A stretch of DNA of 41,276 nucleotides from Parcubacteria group bacterium GW2011_GWE2_39_37 (GTDB lineage: Bacteria; Patescibacteriota; Patescibacteriia; Patescibacteriales; GWE2-39-37). A model generated the notes under the pieces. It did no database searches, was not told the DNA's origin, and saw only the letters and a list, made by a program, of their open reading frames with translations. Made by a program: the position numbers and the translations under genes. This document shows positions 1 through 8,237 of the stretch, in pieces. Where the stretch lies: the NCBI GenBank assembly GCA_000995135.1, contig LBWY01000008.1, forward strand, positions 1 through 41,276, read 5' to 3'. Position 1 is the first letter of the stretch. Every line of letters begins with the position of its first letter.

Positions 1-531
1 GGAACATCTGTGGATCCCAAAGACGCAATTGAACTAATTTCACTTTTTGCAGATACATGGTTGTCTCTTGATGCCTATGACCGAGACTCATTGCCAAAAG
101 GGAAGCTGACAAAAAAGAAAGTTGAACTAACTGCTGAAAAAATTACTGCAAACCTTGTTGAATTAAAAAAAGAGCTTATTCGTAAATCAGAGGCGACTGA
201 TATTTTTGGCATTGAAAGAAACAAAGGATCTGTGGCTGGAATTATTGGAAATGTGATGCAATCATTTGGCGGCAAAGAATTGTATGGAAGCGCAGAAGAA
301 AAAGCAGCACACCTTTTATACTTTATGGTTAAAAATCATCCCTTCACTGACGGGAATAAAAGAAGCGGGGCATTTGCTTTTGTTTGGTTTTTAAAACAAG
401 CCAATATTTTAGACGTGTCCAGGCTCACACCTTCCGCTCTTACTGCACTAACAATACTTGTTGCCAGTAGTAATCCAAATGAAAAAAATAAAGTTATATC
501 CTTAATATTAAACCTCATCTCTAAAAAATAA
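1..531 (+). CDS. Fic/DOC-family protein, C-terminal part (5' end outside window)
   Basis: The frame is open to the first base, so the GTG at 10 is probably internal and the gene starts upstream. Counting from that GTG, residues 110-120 read HPFTDGNKRSG, the Fic active-site loop (HPFx-D/E-GNKR-G) that binds the nucleotide and transfers AMP or another group to a target protein. The helical tail (SALTALTILVASSNPNEK and onwards) resembles the C-terminus of proteins annotated as virulence protein RhuM / Fic-DOC, in which an N-terminal RhuM-like domain precedes Fic; that part would be off the window. No inhibitory antitoxin (S/T)xxxE(G/N) helix is visible in this fragment. The stop is followed after 1 nt by the flippase ATG. 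Target unknown. Confidence is high for the Fic domain and moderate for the RhuM architecture. Confidence 0.85.
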   Translation, partial: GTSVDPKDAIELISLFADTWLSLDAYDRDSLPKGKLTKKKVELTAEKITANLVELKKELIRKSEATDIFGIERNKGSVAGIIGNVMQSFGGKELYGSAEEKAAHLLYFMVKNHPFTDGNKRSGAFAFVWFLKQANILDVSRLTPSALTALTILVASSNPNEKNKVISLILNLISKK

Positions 532-532
532 G

Positions 533-1993
533 ATGTCCGAAAAAGTCATTAACATAGCGAAAAACACCTCTTATTACACACTTGCTTTAGTGGTGCAAAA
601 GGTGATTTCTTTTACTTATTTTGTCATCATTGCGCGCGCCTTGGGGCCGGAAGATCTGGGGAAGTATTATTTTGCAATTTCTTTCACTACGATTTTTTCA
701 ATTTTCATCGACTTGGGTTTGACCAACGTCCTCACCAGAGAGACTGCCAAGGATCATACCGATGCGCAAAAATATTTGAGCAATGTCTTAGGGATTAAGA
801 TTCCTTTGGCTGTGCTCTCGTTTTTGATGGTTTTTGGCGTAATTAATTTGATGGGCTATCCGGAACTTACTAAGTACCTGGTGTATATTTCTGCCATCAG
901 CATGATCCTTGATTCCTTCACCGCCACTTTCTTCGGCGTGGCCCGCGGTTTCCACAATTTGATTTTTGAAAGTATCTCTTCGATTATTTTCCAGGCAATA
1001 GTATTGGCTGCTGGGCTCTTTACCCTGAATCAAGGCTACGGCATATTGTGGCTAATGGGCACCTTGGCCTTTGCCAGTCTTTATAATTTTGTTTTTTCCT
1101 ACATTATCATTAGAAAAAAAATCCAGCTTAAAGTTAAGCCGGAATTTAAAAAAGACTTGATTATTAGTATCGTAAAAATCAGTTTGCCCTTTGCCATTTA
1201 TGGAATATTTTCCCGATTATATACCTACCTTGATTCGGTCTTGCTTTCTAGCCTAGCCGGAGATAGGGAAGTGGGTGTCTACCAGGTGGCTTTCAAAATC
1301 ATCAATGCCTTGCAATTCCTGCCGATGGCTTTCGCCGCATCGCTCTATCCCGCCTTTGCCAGCTATTGGATGAAAAACAAACCGCAGCTAGCGGTCACTT
1401 TTGAAAGATCAATAAATTATTTATTGATAATTTCTTTGCCTATCACAATTGGGATAATGTCTATTGCCGACAAGGTGGTTATTTTATTCAAAAGTGAATA
1501 TTCGGATGCAGTCTTGCCTTTGCAAATTAATATTGCCGCCCTGGTTTTTGTGTTTTTGAATTTTGCCATCGGCGCCATTCTTAACGCCTGCGACAAGCAA
1601 AAAATCAATACGGTAAACATGATGGTTGTCACTGTTGCCAGCATCGCCTTAAATTTATTTTTGATTCCGCGTTTCCAAGCAATCGGCGCCTCTATAACGG
1701 TAGTAATCACTAGTCTTTTAGCATTTGTCTTGGGAATGGCAATCATACCGAAAATCATTCAATACAATCACTGGAAAGTTTTTAAAAACTTTTTGAAAGT
1801 CGGTTTTGTCTCTTTGGTTATGGGCGGTTTGTCCTATTTTTTAAAAAGTTATCTGAATATTTTTGTCGTAGTCATAATAAGTGCCGGAACATATTTCTTG
1901 CTATTGCTTTTAGTGGGGGCTTTTAAGAAAGAAGATATATTCAGCATCATAAGTTCTTTCAAGAAGAAGTCTGGAGAGGGAATGGTGGAATAA
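533..1993 (+). CDS. Polysaccharide flippase, Wzx/MATE-like (oligosaccharide export)
   Basis: A 486-aa very hydrophobic protein with about 12-14 predicted membrane segments. The N-terminus (VINIAKNTSYYTLALVVQ, then the ARALGPEDLGKYYFA region) is typical of the polysaccharide_synt / MurJ-MATE superfamily members that flip lipid-linked oligosaccharides across the inner membrane. The length fits full-length Wzx proteins. The start ATG lies 1 nt after the Fic stop. It heads a run of glycan genes (two glycosyltransferases, ABC exporter, O-antigen ligase-like protein), which supports a role in surface polysaccharide assembly rather than peptidoglycan. MurJ is an alternative, but the context favours Wzx. 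The substrate cannot be told from sequence. Confidence 0.85.
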   Translation: MSEKVINIAKNTSYYTLALVVQKVISFTYFVIIARALGPEDLGKYYFAISFTTIFSIFIDLGLTNVLTRETAKDHTDAQKYLSNVLGIKIPLAVLSFLMVFGVINLMGYPELTKYLVYISAISMILDSFTATFFGVARGFHNLIFESISSIIFQAIVLAAGLFTLNQGYGILWLMGTLAFASLYNFVFSYIIIRKKIQLKVKPEFKKDLIISIVKISLPFAIYGIFSRLYTYLDSVLLSSLAGDREVGVYQVAFKIINALQFLPMAFAASLYPAFASYWMKNKPQLAVTFERSINYLLIISLPITIGIMSIADKVVILFKSEYSDAVLPLQINIAALVFVFLNFAIGAILNACDKQKINTVNMMVVTVASIALNLFLIPRFQAIGASITVVITSLLAFVLGMAIIPKIIQYNHWKVFKNFLKVGFVSLVMGGLSYFLKSYLNIFVVVIISAGTYFLLLLLVGAFKKEDIFSIISSFKKKSGEGMVE

Positions 1994-2003
1994 TTTCTCT
2001 TGC

Positions 2004-2150
2004 CCCCTCTGTCATTCCGAATCCCCTTGTGGGTGAGTAATCTCGGTAAAATCACAACTGAATTAATCTTAGATGTTACGTTAATAAAATTATTACTACT
2101 TCTCCCCGAGATCCCTCCTCATCTGCTGATTCGTCGGGATGACAGAGGAG
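2004..2150. repeat. Dispersed inverted-repeat element, copy 1
   Basis: An intergenic element of about 145 bp with outward ends CTCTGTCATTCCGA and, inverted, TCGGGATGACAGAG. Inside each end is a second arm around the word ATCTCGG / CCGAGAT. The AT-rich centre differs from copy to copy. Related copies lie at 3327-3508, 10084-10228 and 33516-33642, with half-copies at 2161 and 10328. The left half is almost the exact reverse complement of the right half of the 10084 copy. No ORF. It behaves like a small palindromic MITE/REP-type element. Confidence 0.8.
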
Positions 2151-2160
2151 AATAAGAAAA

Positions 2161-2193
2161 TCCAGAATTCTCGCCTACGCGAGGATGACACAG
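2161..2193. repeat. Half-copy of the GGATGACA-type repeat
   Basis: A short hairpin, TCTCGCCTACGCGAGGA, ends in GGATGACACAG, the same terminal word as the larger elements. It lies directly upstream of the GT4 start codon. Confidence 0.55.
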
Positions 2194-2200
2194 AAAAAAT

Positions 2201-3322
2201 ATGAAAATATTATTATTGACTCTTGAATATCCGCCGTTTTTTGGCGGGGTATCGAGTTACTACTACAACCTTGTTAATACTTGGAATAAAAAAGCTGATC
2301 TTGTCCCGATTGTCGTGCTTAATAACAACGACAATTCTTTGATTAACAATAAGCTACCGGCGTTAAAATGGCTGCCGTCGATTTTTCAGCTTTGGAAAAA
2401 TATCAAGAAAAATAATATTGACCATGTGATTGTCGGCAACATACTTCCATTGGGGACAGCTACATTTTTTGTGGCAAAATTTTTGCCGATTAAGTACTCA
2501 ATAATTCTCCATGGAATGGATCTGGCCTTCGCTTTAAAAACTCCACGCAAAAAAAACTTGGCTATAAAGATTTTAAACAAAGCTGAGAATATAATCTGTT
2601 CAAATAGTTTTGTTGCGCAATTAGCGAAAGAATTTGTGACTGATGAAAATAAAATCAAAGTGGTCACGCCGGGGCTTGATGTTCAAGATATTTTAAATAA
2701 TAAATTAAGAGACACAAAAATATTGGAAACAGAACTGATTACTAAATACAATCTGCAGGAAAAATATATTCTATTTAGCAGTAGCCGCATCGTGAAAAGA
2801 AAAGGAATGGATCAGGTAATTAAATCCATGCCCAAGCTGATCAGCTTGGTGCCCAACCTTGTTTACGTAGTAGGCGGGGCCGGTCCGGATGAAGAATATT
2901 TGAAACAGTTGGCCAACAGTTTTCCTCAGCAGATTAAATCCAGAATAATTTTTCTAGGGAAAACCACCGAAGAAGAGAAATGGACTTGGTTCAATTTGTG
3001 TGACGATTTTGTCATGCCTTCCAGAAACATTGAGGGCGATTTTGAAGGCTTCGGCATTGTTTACCTAGAAGCAAATCTTGCAGGCAAGCCTGTCATTGCC
3101 GGAGACAGCGGCGGTGTCCGAGACGCAGTAATTGACGGAGTAAACGGAATCCTTGTAAACCCAGAAAATCTAGAAAATATTATTGAAGCGATTGTAACCC
3201 TGGTTAAAAATAAAGAAGTAGGCCGGAAATTAGGGGAGCAGGGGAGGGAAAGAGTGATTAAGGAATTCAGTTGGGAGAATAAGATTGAAGAGGTGAAGAA
3301 GATTATATATGCTGTGAAATAG
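2201..3322 (+). CDS. Glycosyltransferase family 4 (GT-B fold)
   Basis: A 373-aa cytoplasmic glycosyltransferase that would transfer a sugar from an NDP-sugar to a growing lipid-linked glycan. The N-terminal Rossmann domain starts MKILLLTLEYPPFFGGV with the GGV loop of GT4 enzymes. The C-terminal domain begins near residue 188 and has RIVKRKG (196-202), the phosphate-binding K/R segment. It also has the GT4 signature E282-x7-E290 (EGFGIVYLE), followed by GKPVIAGDSGG. Length is normal. The ATG at 2201 follows a repeat half-copy with no clear SD. Part of the glycan cluster; donor and acceptor are unknown. Confidence 0.92.
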   Translation: MKILLLTLEYPPFFGGVSSYYYNLVNTWNKKADLVPIVVLNNNDNSLINNKLPALKWLPSIFQLWKNIKKNNIDHVIVGNILPLGTATFFVAKFLPIKYSIILHGMDLAFALKTPRKKNLAIKILNKAENIICSNSFVAQLAKEFVTDENKIKVVTPGLDVQDILNNKLRDTKILETELITKYNLQEKYILFSSSRIVKRKGMDQVIKSMPKLISLVPNLVYVVGGAGPDEEYLKQLANSFPQQIKSRIIFLGKTTEEEKWTWFNLCDDFVMPSRNIEGDFEGFGIVYLEANLAGKPVIAGDSGGVRDAVIDGVNGILVNPENLENIIEAIVTLVKNKEVGRKLGEQGRERVIKEFSWENKIEEVKKIIYAVK

Positions 3323-3326
3323 AATG

Positions 3327-3508
3327 CCCCTCTGTCATCCCGAATCCCTTTAGGGTGAGGGATCTCGGTGAGAGGTAAAAATCAAAAATTACAAATTATA
3401 ATTTTAAAAATAAAATAAAGGTTATTTAAACAGCTTTTATTTAAAATATTGCAGCTACCTTAATCCGAGATCTCTCCTCATCTACTGATTCGTCGAGATG
3501 ACAGAGGG
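3327..3508. repeat. Dispersed inverted-repeat element, copy 2
   Basis: About 180 bp, between CCCCTCTGTCATCCCGA and CGAGATGACAGAGGG, with inner arms GGGATCTCGG and CCGAGATCTC. The centre is very AT-rich. The right end touches the TTG that precedes the GT2 gene. Same family as 2004-2150. Confidence 0.8.
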
Positions 3509-3526
3509 TTGAGTTCAAATAAAAAT

Positions 3527-4228
3527 ATGATCAGTATAATAATTCCGGTTTACAACCGGGCCAAAATATTTGGCAAAACTTTAGAGGCCATTCTAAAACA
3601 AACCTATAAAGATTATGAAATAATCATTGTTAATGACGGCTCAAAAGACAATGTTGAGGCTGTCGTTGAAAGCTTTGTACCAAAAATCAAGGAGGCTAAT
3701 ATCAGTCTGCAGTATTTCAAGCAACCAAATCAGGGTGCCCCCGCAGCTCGCAATAACGGTTTTAGACACTCTAGCGGCAATTACCTGTTGTTTTGTGATG
3801 CTGACGCCGAATTACACCCAGAGATGCTTGAAACCCTGCTACAAGCACTAAGTGACCACCCAGAGGCTAGCTATGCTTACAGCTCCTTTCTATGGGGTAA
3901 AAAGCTATTCAAATTAGAGCCTTTTAGTGAAAATAGGCTTAAATCAGGCCCATTTATTCATACCTCCGCCCTAATCCGCAGGACTGATTTTCCATCATCC
4001 GGCTGGGACGAATCTATCAAAAAATTCCAAGACTGGAATCTGTGGCTCACCATGCTTGAGCAAGGTCATCAAGGAATCTTTGTCGACCAAGTCTTGTACA
4101 AGATCGATCCAGGCGGCACTATCTCCAATTGGCTCCCATCTTTCGCCTACAAAATTTTTCCTTTTCTGCCTGCTGTCAAAAAATATAAAAAAGCCATGGA
4201 GATAATAAAACAGAAACACAATCTATGA
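3527..4228 (+). CDS. Glycosyltransferase family 2 (GT-A fold)
   Basis: An inverting GT-A glycosyltransferase. It begins MISIIIPVYNRAKIF, the usual first strand of GT2 enzymes, and has IIIVNDGSKDN (nucleotide binding) and CDADAEL as the DxD metal-binding motif. A later WDESIKKFQDWNLWL segment supplies the ED/QxxRW-like acceptor region. I chose ATG 3527 over an in-frame TTG at 3509 because GT2 proteins normally start one or two residues before SIIIPVYN and because the TTG abuts a repeat element. The stop overlaps the next gene at ATGA (4225-4228), which suggests translational coupling. Part of the glycan cluster; sugar unknown. Confidence 0.9.
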   Translation: MISIIIPVYNRAKIFGKTLEAILKQTYKDYEIIIVNDGSKDNVEAVVESFVPKIKEANISLQYFKQPNQGAPAARNNGFRHSSGNYLLFCDADAELHPEMLETLLQALSDHPEASYAYSSFLWGKKLFKLEPFSENRLKSGPFIHTSALIRRTDFPSSGWDESIKKFQDWNLWLTMLEQGHQGIFVDQVLYKIDPGGTISNWLPSFAYKIFPFLPAVKKYKKAMEIIKQKHNL

Positions 4229-4242
4229 TATTTAACGATATT

Positions 4243-5058
4243 ATGTCCGCCAAAGGCGGATCCGCCTGGGGCGGAAAAAAATATTGGGTAATTTTTAAAA
4301 ACAAACTTCAGGCAAGTTTTGCTTACCGCGTTAATTTTTTTGCGTCATTTATCGCCGAAGGTCTTTCTTTGGTTATTATTGTTTATCTTTGGCTATCAAT
4401 TTATCATCAAGGGGGAAAAATCGGCAACTACACTTTAGGCGGATTAATTTTATACTTCATAATATCAAAATTTATAAATCTTACTGTGCGATCTTATGAT
4501 GCTGCCAGGTATGTAGGAGAAATTATAAGATTAGGTGATTTTAATAATTACCTTTTAAAACCTTTAAGTTTTTTTGGTCATACCGTTGCATATTTTTCTG
4601 CGGTCATCACATATAATTTAATTATTTTCTCTATACTTTTTTCACCATTATTATTTTTTGGAAAGATTGAATTTACCATAGTAAATTTATTTTACTTTTT
4701 CATCTCTTTGATAATTGCATTTTTCCTGAACTTTCTGTTTTATTATGCTGTTGGCATATCATCATTCTTTTTTGGCTACATTGCTGGATTAAATTTCATG
4801 ATGTGGGGAATTAATTCATTTTTTTCAGGAAATCTGATTCCGATTGATCTTTTCCCAAAATATTTAGTTACAATAAATAATTTTTTGCCTTTTAAGTATA
4901 TGGTTTTTGTACCAATATCAATCATTACAAATAAATACACGGAAAATGAAATATTTTTGAATCTATTTTTTGGATTAAGCTGGGTATTAATTCTAGTTAT
5001 ATTCACCAATGTTTTATATAAAAAAGGAATAAAAAAATATGAAGCTTATAGCAGCTAA
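4243..5058 (+). CDS. ABC-2 type permease, exporter subunit 1 of 6 (DUF990-like)
   Basis: A membrane subunit with about six helices, of the ABC-2/DUF990 type that pairs with COG4586-type ATPases (partner at 9085). The tail KKYEAYSS matches the sister permeases (KKYEAAGV, KKYEGVGI). The four clearest sisters start MKKY or MRKY; here ATG 4243 is followed by ten extra codons (SAKGGSAWGG) and then KKYW. Removing the 30-bp palindrome restores MKKYW, so 4243 is likely the ancestral start. An upstream in-frame ATG at 4225 overlaps the GT2 stop and could also be used; it would add six residues. The 3' end overlaps the next gene by 20 nt. Confidence 0.88.
   Translation: MSAKGGSAWGGKKYWVIFKNKLQASFAYRVNFFASFIAEGLSLVIIVYLWLSIYHQGGKIGNYTLGGLILYFIISKFINLTVRSYDAARYVGEIIRLGDFNNYLLKPLSFFGHTVAYFSAVITYNLIIFSILFSPLLFFGKIEFTIVNLFYFFISLIIAFFLNFLFYYAVGISSFFFGYIAGLNFMMWGINSFFSGNLIPIDLFPKYLVTINNFLPFKYMVFVPISIITNKYTENEIFLNLFFGLSWVLILVIFTNVLYKKGIKKYEAYSS
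4246..4275. repeat. Double 15-bp palindrome inserted in a coding region
   Basis: Two adjacent hairpins, TCCGCCAAAGGCGGA and TCCGCCTGGGGCGGA, each with perfect 6-bp arms and a 3-nt loop. Total 30 bp, so the frame is kept. It sits exactly between codon 1 (ATG 4243) and the KKYW codons of the permease. Confidence 0.9.
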
Positions 5059-5854
5059 AATAATTCGTATTTATCGCATATGGCTAATGCAGCTTTATAG
5101 TAATATCATGAGGCGCATGGCTTACCCTGGTAATTTTTATTTAATGGCGATAGGTTCATTGTTTCAAATGTTCTTGTCGATTGCATTTGTTAATATTATT
5201 TTTAGTTTTATAAATAATTTAGCTGGCTGGAGTTATCATCAAGCTTTACTGGTTGTAGCTTCTTATATGCTTATTGAAGGCTTTATGTGGGGAACTTGTG
5301 CCTATTTAAACGGGCTAAGCAAGAATATTCAAGAAGGTACGCTTGATGGCCTTTTGGTCAAACCCATCGACAGCCAATTTTTTGTTTCAGTATGGCAATC
5401 TGATCCAGAAGATTGGATGAGAGTAATAACCGCAATAGTACTTTTTACAATAGCGATAAAAGGGCTGGATTTTTCTCAAGATAAATTTATCTTGAATTTA
5501 TTTTTGTATTTGTTTCTGCTTATTAATTCTTATTTTATTATTTACAGCATTACTTTAGTTATTCGTAGTATCACTTTCTGGACTACGGAAGGTGATGGAC
5601 TTTGGAAAATATTAGAAACTCTTACCCGTTTATCCCAATATCCAACTGATATTTTTTATCATAGTATTGCAAGATTTATTTTTACAGCAATCCTGCCCCT
5701 GGCTTTCATTTCAACCGTCCCAGCTAAAATTCTTATAAATGGACCAGATATAAAACTTATTTTAGCCTCGACTTTTCTTGCGATTATATTTTTTATTGCT
5801 TCAAGAAAATTCTTCCATTACGGTTTAAAACATTACTCCAGCGCTTCAAGTTAA
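5039..5854 (+). CDS. ABC-2 type permease, exporter subunit 2 of 6
   Basis: A 271-aa polytopic membrane protein, the second type of DUF990 permease (COG3694-like). The loop NIQEGTLDGLLVKPIDSQFF corresponds to the cytosolic coupling-helix region found in all six paralogues (QGTLSNMIVKP, NGNFDFILTKP and so on). It ends LKHYSSASS, identical to the tail of the permease at 6650, so the two are the same subtype. It begins inside the previous gene (20-nt overlap), which implies translational coupling and a heterodimer with subunit 1. Substrate unknown; polysaccharide or lipid is suggested by the neighbours. Confidence 0.88.
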   Translation: MKLIAAKIIRIYRIWLMQLYSNIMRRMAYPGNFYLMAIGSLFQMFLSIAFVNIIFSFINNLAGWSYHQALLVVASYMLIEGFMWGTCAYLNGLSKNIQEGTLDGLLVKPIDSQFFVSVWQSDPEDWMRVITAIVLFTIAIKGLDFSQDKFILNLFLYLFLLINSYFIIYSITLVIRSITFWTTEGDGLWKILETLTRLSQYPTDIFYHSIARFIFTAILPLAFISTVPAKILINGPDIKLILASTFLAIIFFIASRKFFHYGLKHYSSASS

Positions 5855-5858
5855 ACAT

Positions 5859-6653
5859 ATGAAAAAATATTGGACAGTTACAAAAAATAGTTGGCAGCTG
5901 CAACTCCAATATCGCTTGAATCTGGTATTGTGGCGCTTGAGATCGATAACCATTCTTTTGGTTTTTTATTTTCTCTGGCTAAATCTGATCAAGGAAAATT
6001 CTGTCTTTGCCGGTTTTTCACAATCCCAAATATTTACTTATTTTTTATTGATCAACCTCTTGCGTCCGATCGTTTTTGACGGACAACAACGCCGAATGGC
6101 GCAAGAAATCAATGACGGTTCTTTTTCACGCTACCTGATCATGCCGATCAATCATTTCTTATATGAATTTTCTCGACAGCTTTCCAACAAAGTTATTAAT
6201 TTATTTTTTGCTATCGTGGAGGTGGTTATCTTTATCTTAGTTTTAAAACCGCCTTTGACAATTCCTTCAGATCCGCAGATCTGGCTGTTCTTTTTCCTCT
6301 CCTTATTTTTAGCCACCATTCTATATTATTTCTTGAGCTACCTTTTCAACCTAACGGCCTTCTGGTCGCGCGAAGCTATGGGTCCGCGGTTCTTATTCGA
6401 TTGGATCTTGGAGTTTTCAGCCGGTGCCTATTTCCCACTATCTATATTAATGAGAAGCTTTTTTGTTTTTCTCAGCTTTCTGCCATTCTTTTATTTGATC
6501 TATTTTCCGATAACAATCTATTTATCCAAAACAGAGTTAATAGGAATCCAGCAGGGGATAATCATGCAATTAGTTTTTACTATTATAATCGGTTTCTTTG
6601 TCCGATGGGCGTATAAAAAAAGTTTGAAAAAATATACAGGCGAAGGCATATGA
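5859..6653 (+). CDS. ABC-2 type permease, exporter subunit 3 of 6
   Basis: A 264-aa membrane protein starting MKKYWTVTKNSWQLQLQYR, close to the start of the permease at 7440 (MKKYWKIITNEFQRHLAYR), so of the first subtype. The coupling loop is INDGSFSRYLIMPI. About six membrane segments. It ends LKKYTGEGI and overlaps the next gene by 4 nt (ATGA). It appears to form the second permease pair with 6650-7435. GC content is slightly higher than in the first pair, suggesting the pairs were not copied recently. Confidence 0.88.
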   Translation: MKKYWTVTKNSWQLQLQYRLNLVLWRLRSITILLVFYFLWLNLIKENSVFAGFSQSQIFTYFLLINLLRPIVFDGQQRRMAQEINDGSFSRYLIMPINHFLYEFSRQLSNKVINLFFAIVEVVIFILVLKPPLTIPSDPQIWLFFFLSLFLATILYYFLSYLFNLTAFWSREAMGPRFLFDWILEFSAGAYFPLSILMRSFFVFLSFLPFFYLIYFPITIYLSKTELIGIQQGIIMQLVFTIIIGFFVRWAYKKSLKKYTGEGI

Positions 6654-7435
6654 AAAAATATTTGATCATCTGGAAAACACTTACGGGTCTGGCAACCAGT
6701 TCCTATTTGACTAACCGAGTCGACTCGATCAGTTATTTTATGGGAAAGCTCATTAGACTATCCTTCTTCTTGTTGATGATCATAGTAATTTTTAATAAAA
6801 CCTCCGATCTGGTCGGCTACGGAAAATATGAAGTTATTTTCTTTTTTTCAACTTTCAATTTGATGGACGTTTTAGCGCAGGCTTTTTTTCGCGGTATTTA
6901 TTTTTTTGGTAACGACATTAAAAATGGCAATTTTGATTTTATCCTAACCAAACCGATCAACGCTCTATTTTATTCATTGTCACGCTTAACAGATATCTTG
7001 GATTTTATTTTCTTGGCACCGATTATCGGCTTACTTATTTATTCTATTTCCAAAATTAATATCAGTTTTACCTTTATCAATTATGCCTCCTATTTCACGA
7101 TGATTGTATTCGGCCTTTTAATTATAATGGCCCTACACATCATCACTGCCGCCATAAATATTATTGCTATCGAGAGTGAAGCTGCTATTTGGCTTTATCG
7201 CGACTCAATGACTATCGGACGTTTTCCACCGGAAATTTTCCCTGGCCTGATTCAGATTATTTTCACAGTTGCTATGCCGATCATAATTATCGTATCATTT
7301 CCCGCCAAGGCATTTTTGGGCATCCTAAGTCTTAGAGCAGCATTATTCGCAATCCTTTACTCAGTCTTGTTTTTTGCCTTATCTTTGCTAATATGGAAGA
7401 AGAGTTTAAAACATTACTCCAGCGCTTCTAGTTAA
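6650..7435 (+). CDS. ABC-2 type permease, exporter subunit 4 of 6
   Basis: A 261-aa membrane protein of the second subtype. It shares the tail LKHYSSASS with 5039-5854 and the coupling loop IKNGNFDFILTKPINALFY. ATG 6650 overlaps the previous stop (ATGA). Together with subunit 3 it makes a heterodimeric membrane domain. It is followed after 4 nt by subunit 5. Confidence 0.88.
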   Translation: MKKYLIIWKTLTGLATSSYLTNRVDSISYFMGKLIRLSFFLLMIIVIFNKTSDLVGYGKYEVIFFFSTFNLMDVLAQAFFRGIYFFGNDIKNGNFDFILTKPINALFYSLSRLTDILDFIFLAPIIGLLIYSISKINISFTFINYASYFTMIVFGLLIIMALHIITAAINIIAIESEAAIWLYRDSMTIGRFPPEIFPGLIQIIFTVAMPIIIIVSFPAKAFLGILSLRAALFAILYSVLFFALSLLIWKKSLKHYSSASS

Positions 7436-7439
7436 TTTT

Positions 7440-8237
7440 ATGAAAAAATATTGGAAAATAATCACTAACGAATTTCAACGACATTTGGCTTATCGGGCAA
7501 ATATCGTTTCTTATAGCTTTGGCCATCTTTTTGAAATCATTTCCCAGATTGTAATCTGGACTGTCATTTTTCAGGGGACAAGCATGATCAAAGGCTATAC
7601 TTATCCGGAAATGATGACCTATGTAATAATTGGCTGGTTCATCTTATTCGCAACATCCAATTACGGCTTTGAAGAACGCATTGCGAAAGACATTCATCAA
7701 GGTACTTTATCCAACATGATCGTTAAACCGATGAGCTATGTCAGATATATCATTGCGGTTTCGATGGGCAGGGTAGTAATCGCGTTAATCACAGTTGCTG
7801 TTATTGAAACTGTTTTAATTTTTTTATTGCGTAATAAAATAATTATAAATTTGGATCCGGCAACATTATTACTTATGTTATTCATGTTGCTGGTCGCTTT
7901 TTTTATCAAATTATTATTCTCAATCTTGATCGGTCTGATTGCATTTTGGATAATTGAAATTTCTGGCACCTACTTCTCTTTGAATATTTTTTCAAAATTC
8001 ATGTCCGGCGCTTATTTTCCGATGAATTTACTGCCAGCAGTCTTTGTGAATATAAGTTTGTTTTTTCCTTTTATCTACACCTTTTTTATTCCGCTCCAAC
8101 TATATCTGAAAAAAATAACCCTGATTGAAGGGCTGCGCGGATTAGGCGTTGAACTGCTTTGGTTATTTTTATTATATTTATTAATAAAATTAGTTTGGCA
8201 TTTCGGTTTAAAAAAATACGAAGCCGCGGGAGTATGA
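7440..8237 (+). CDS. ABC-2 type permease, exporter subunit 5 of 6
   Basis: A 265-aa membrane protein of the first subtype (COG4587-like). The N-terminus MKKYWKIITNEF, the loop IHQGTLSNMIVKPMSYVRYI and the tail LKKYEAAGV are closest to the next gene, subunit 6: both share ISYVRxII/SYLRSII and SMGR/SIGR segments. The last pair therefore seems to be two diverged copies of one subtype rather than one of each. It overlaps subunit 6 by 4 nt (ATGA). Confidence 0.88.
   Translation: MKKYWKIITNEFQRHLAYRANIVSYSFGHLFEIISQIVIWTVIFQGTSMIKGYTYPEMMTYVIIGWFILFATSNYGFEERIAKDIHQGTLSNMIVKPMSYVRYIIAVSMGRVVIALITVAVIETVLIFLLRNKIIINLDPATLLLMLFMLLVAFFIKLLFSILIGLIAFWIIEISGTYFSLNIFSKFMSGAYFPMNLLPAVFVNISLFFPFIYTFFIPLQLYLKKITLIEGLRGLGVELLWLFLLYLLIKLVWHFGLKKYEAAGV

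Noticed and set aside
3509-3526. TTG start for the GT2 gene
   Set aside because: Only adds MSSNKN before the standard GT2 start and abuts a repeat element; ATG 3527 is more likely.
8159-8233. Extended start for permease 6
   Set aside because: These 25 codons overlap the end of permease 5 in another frame; paralogues begin at MKKY/MRKY, matching ATG 8234.
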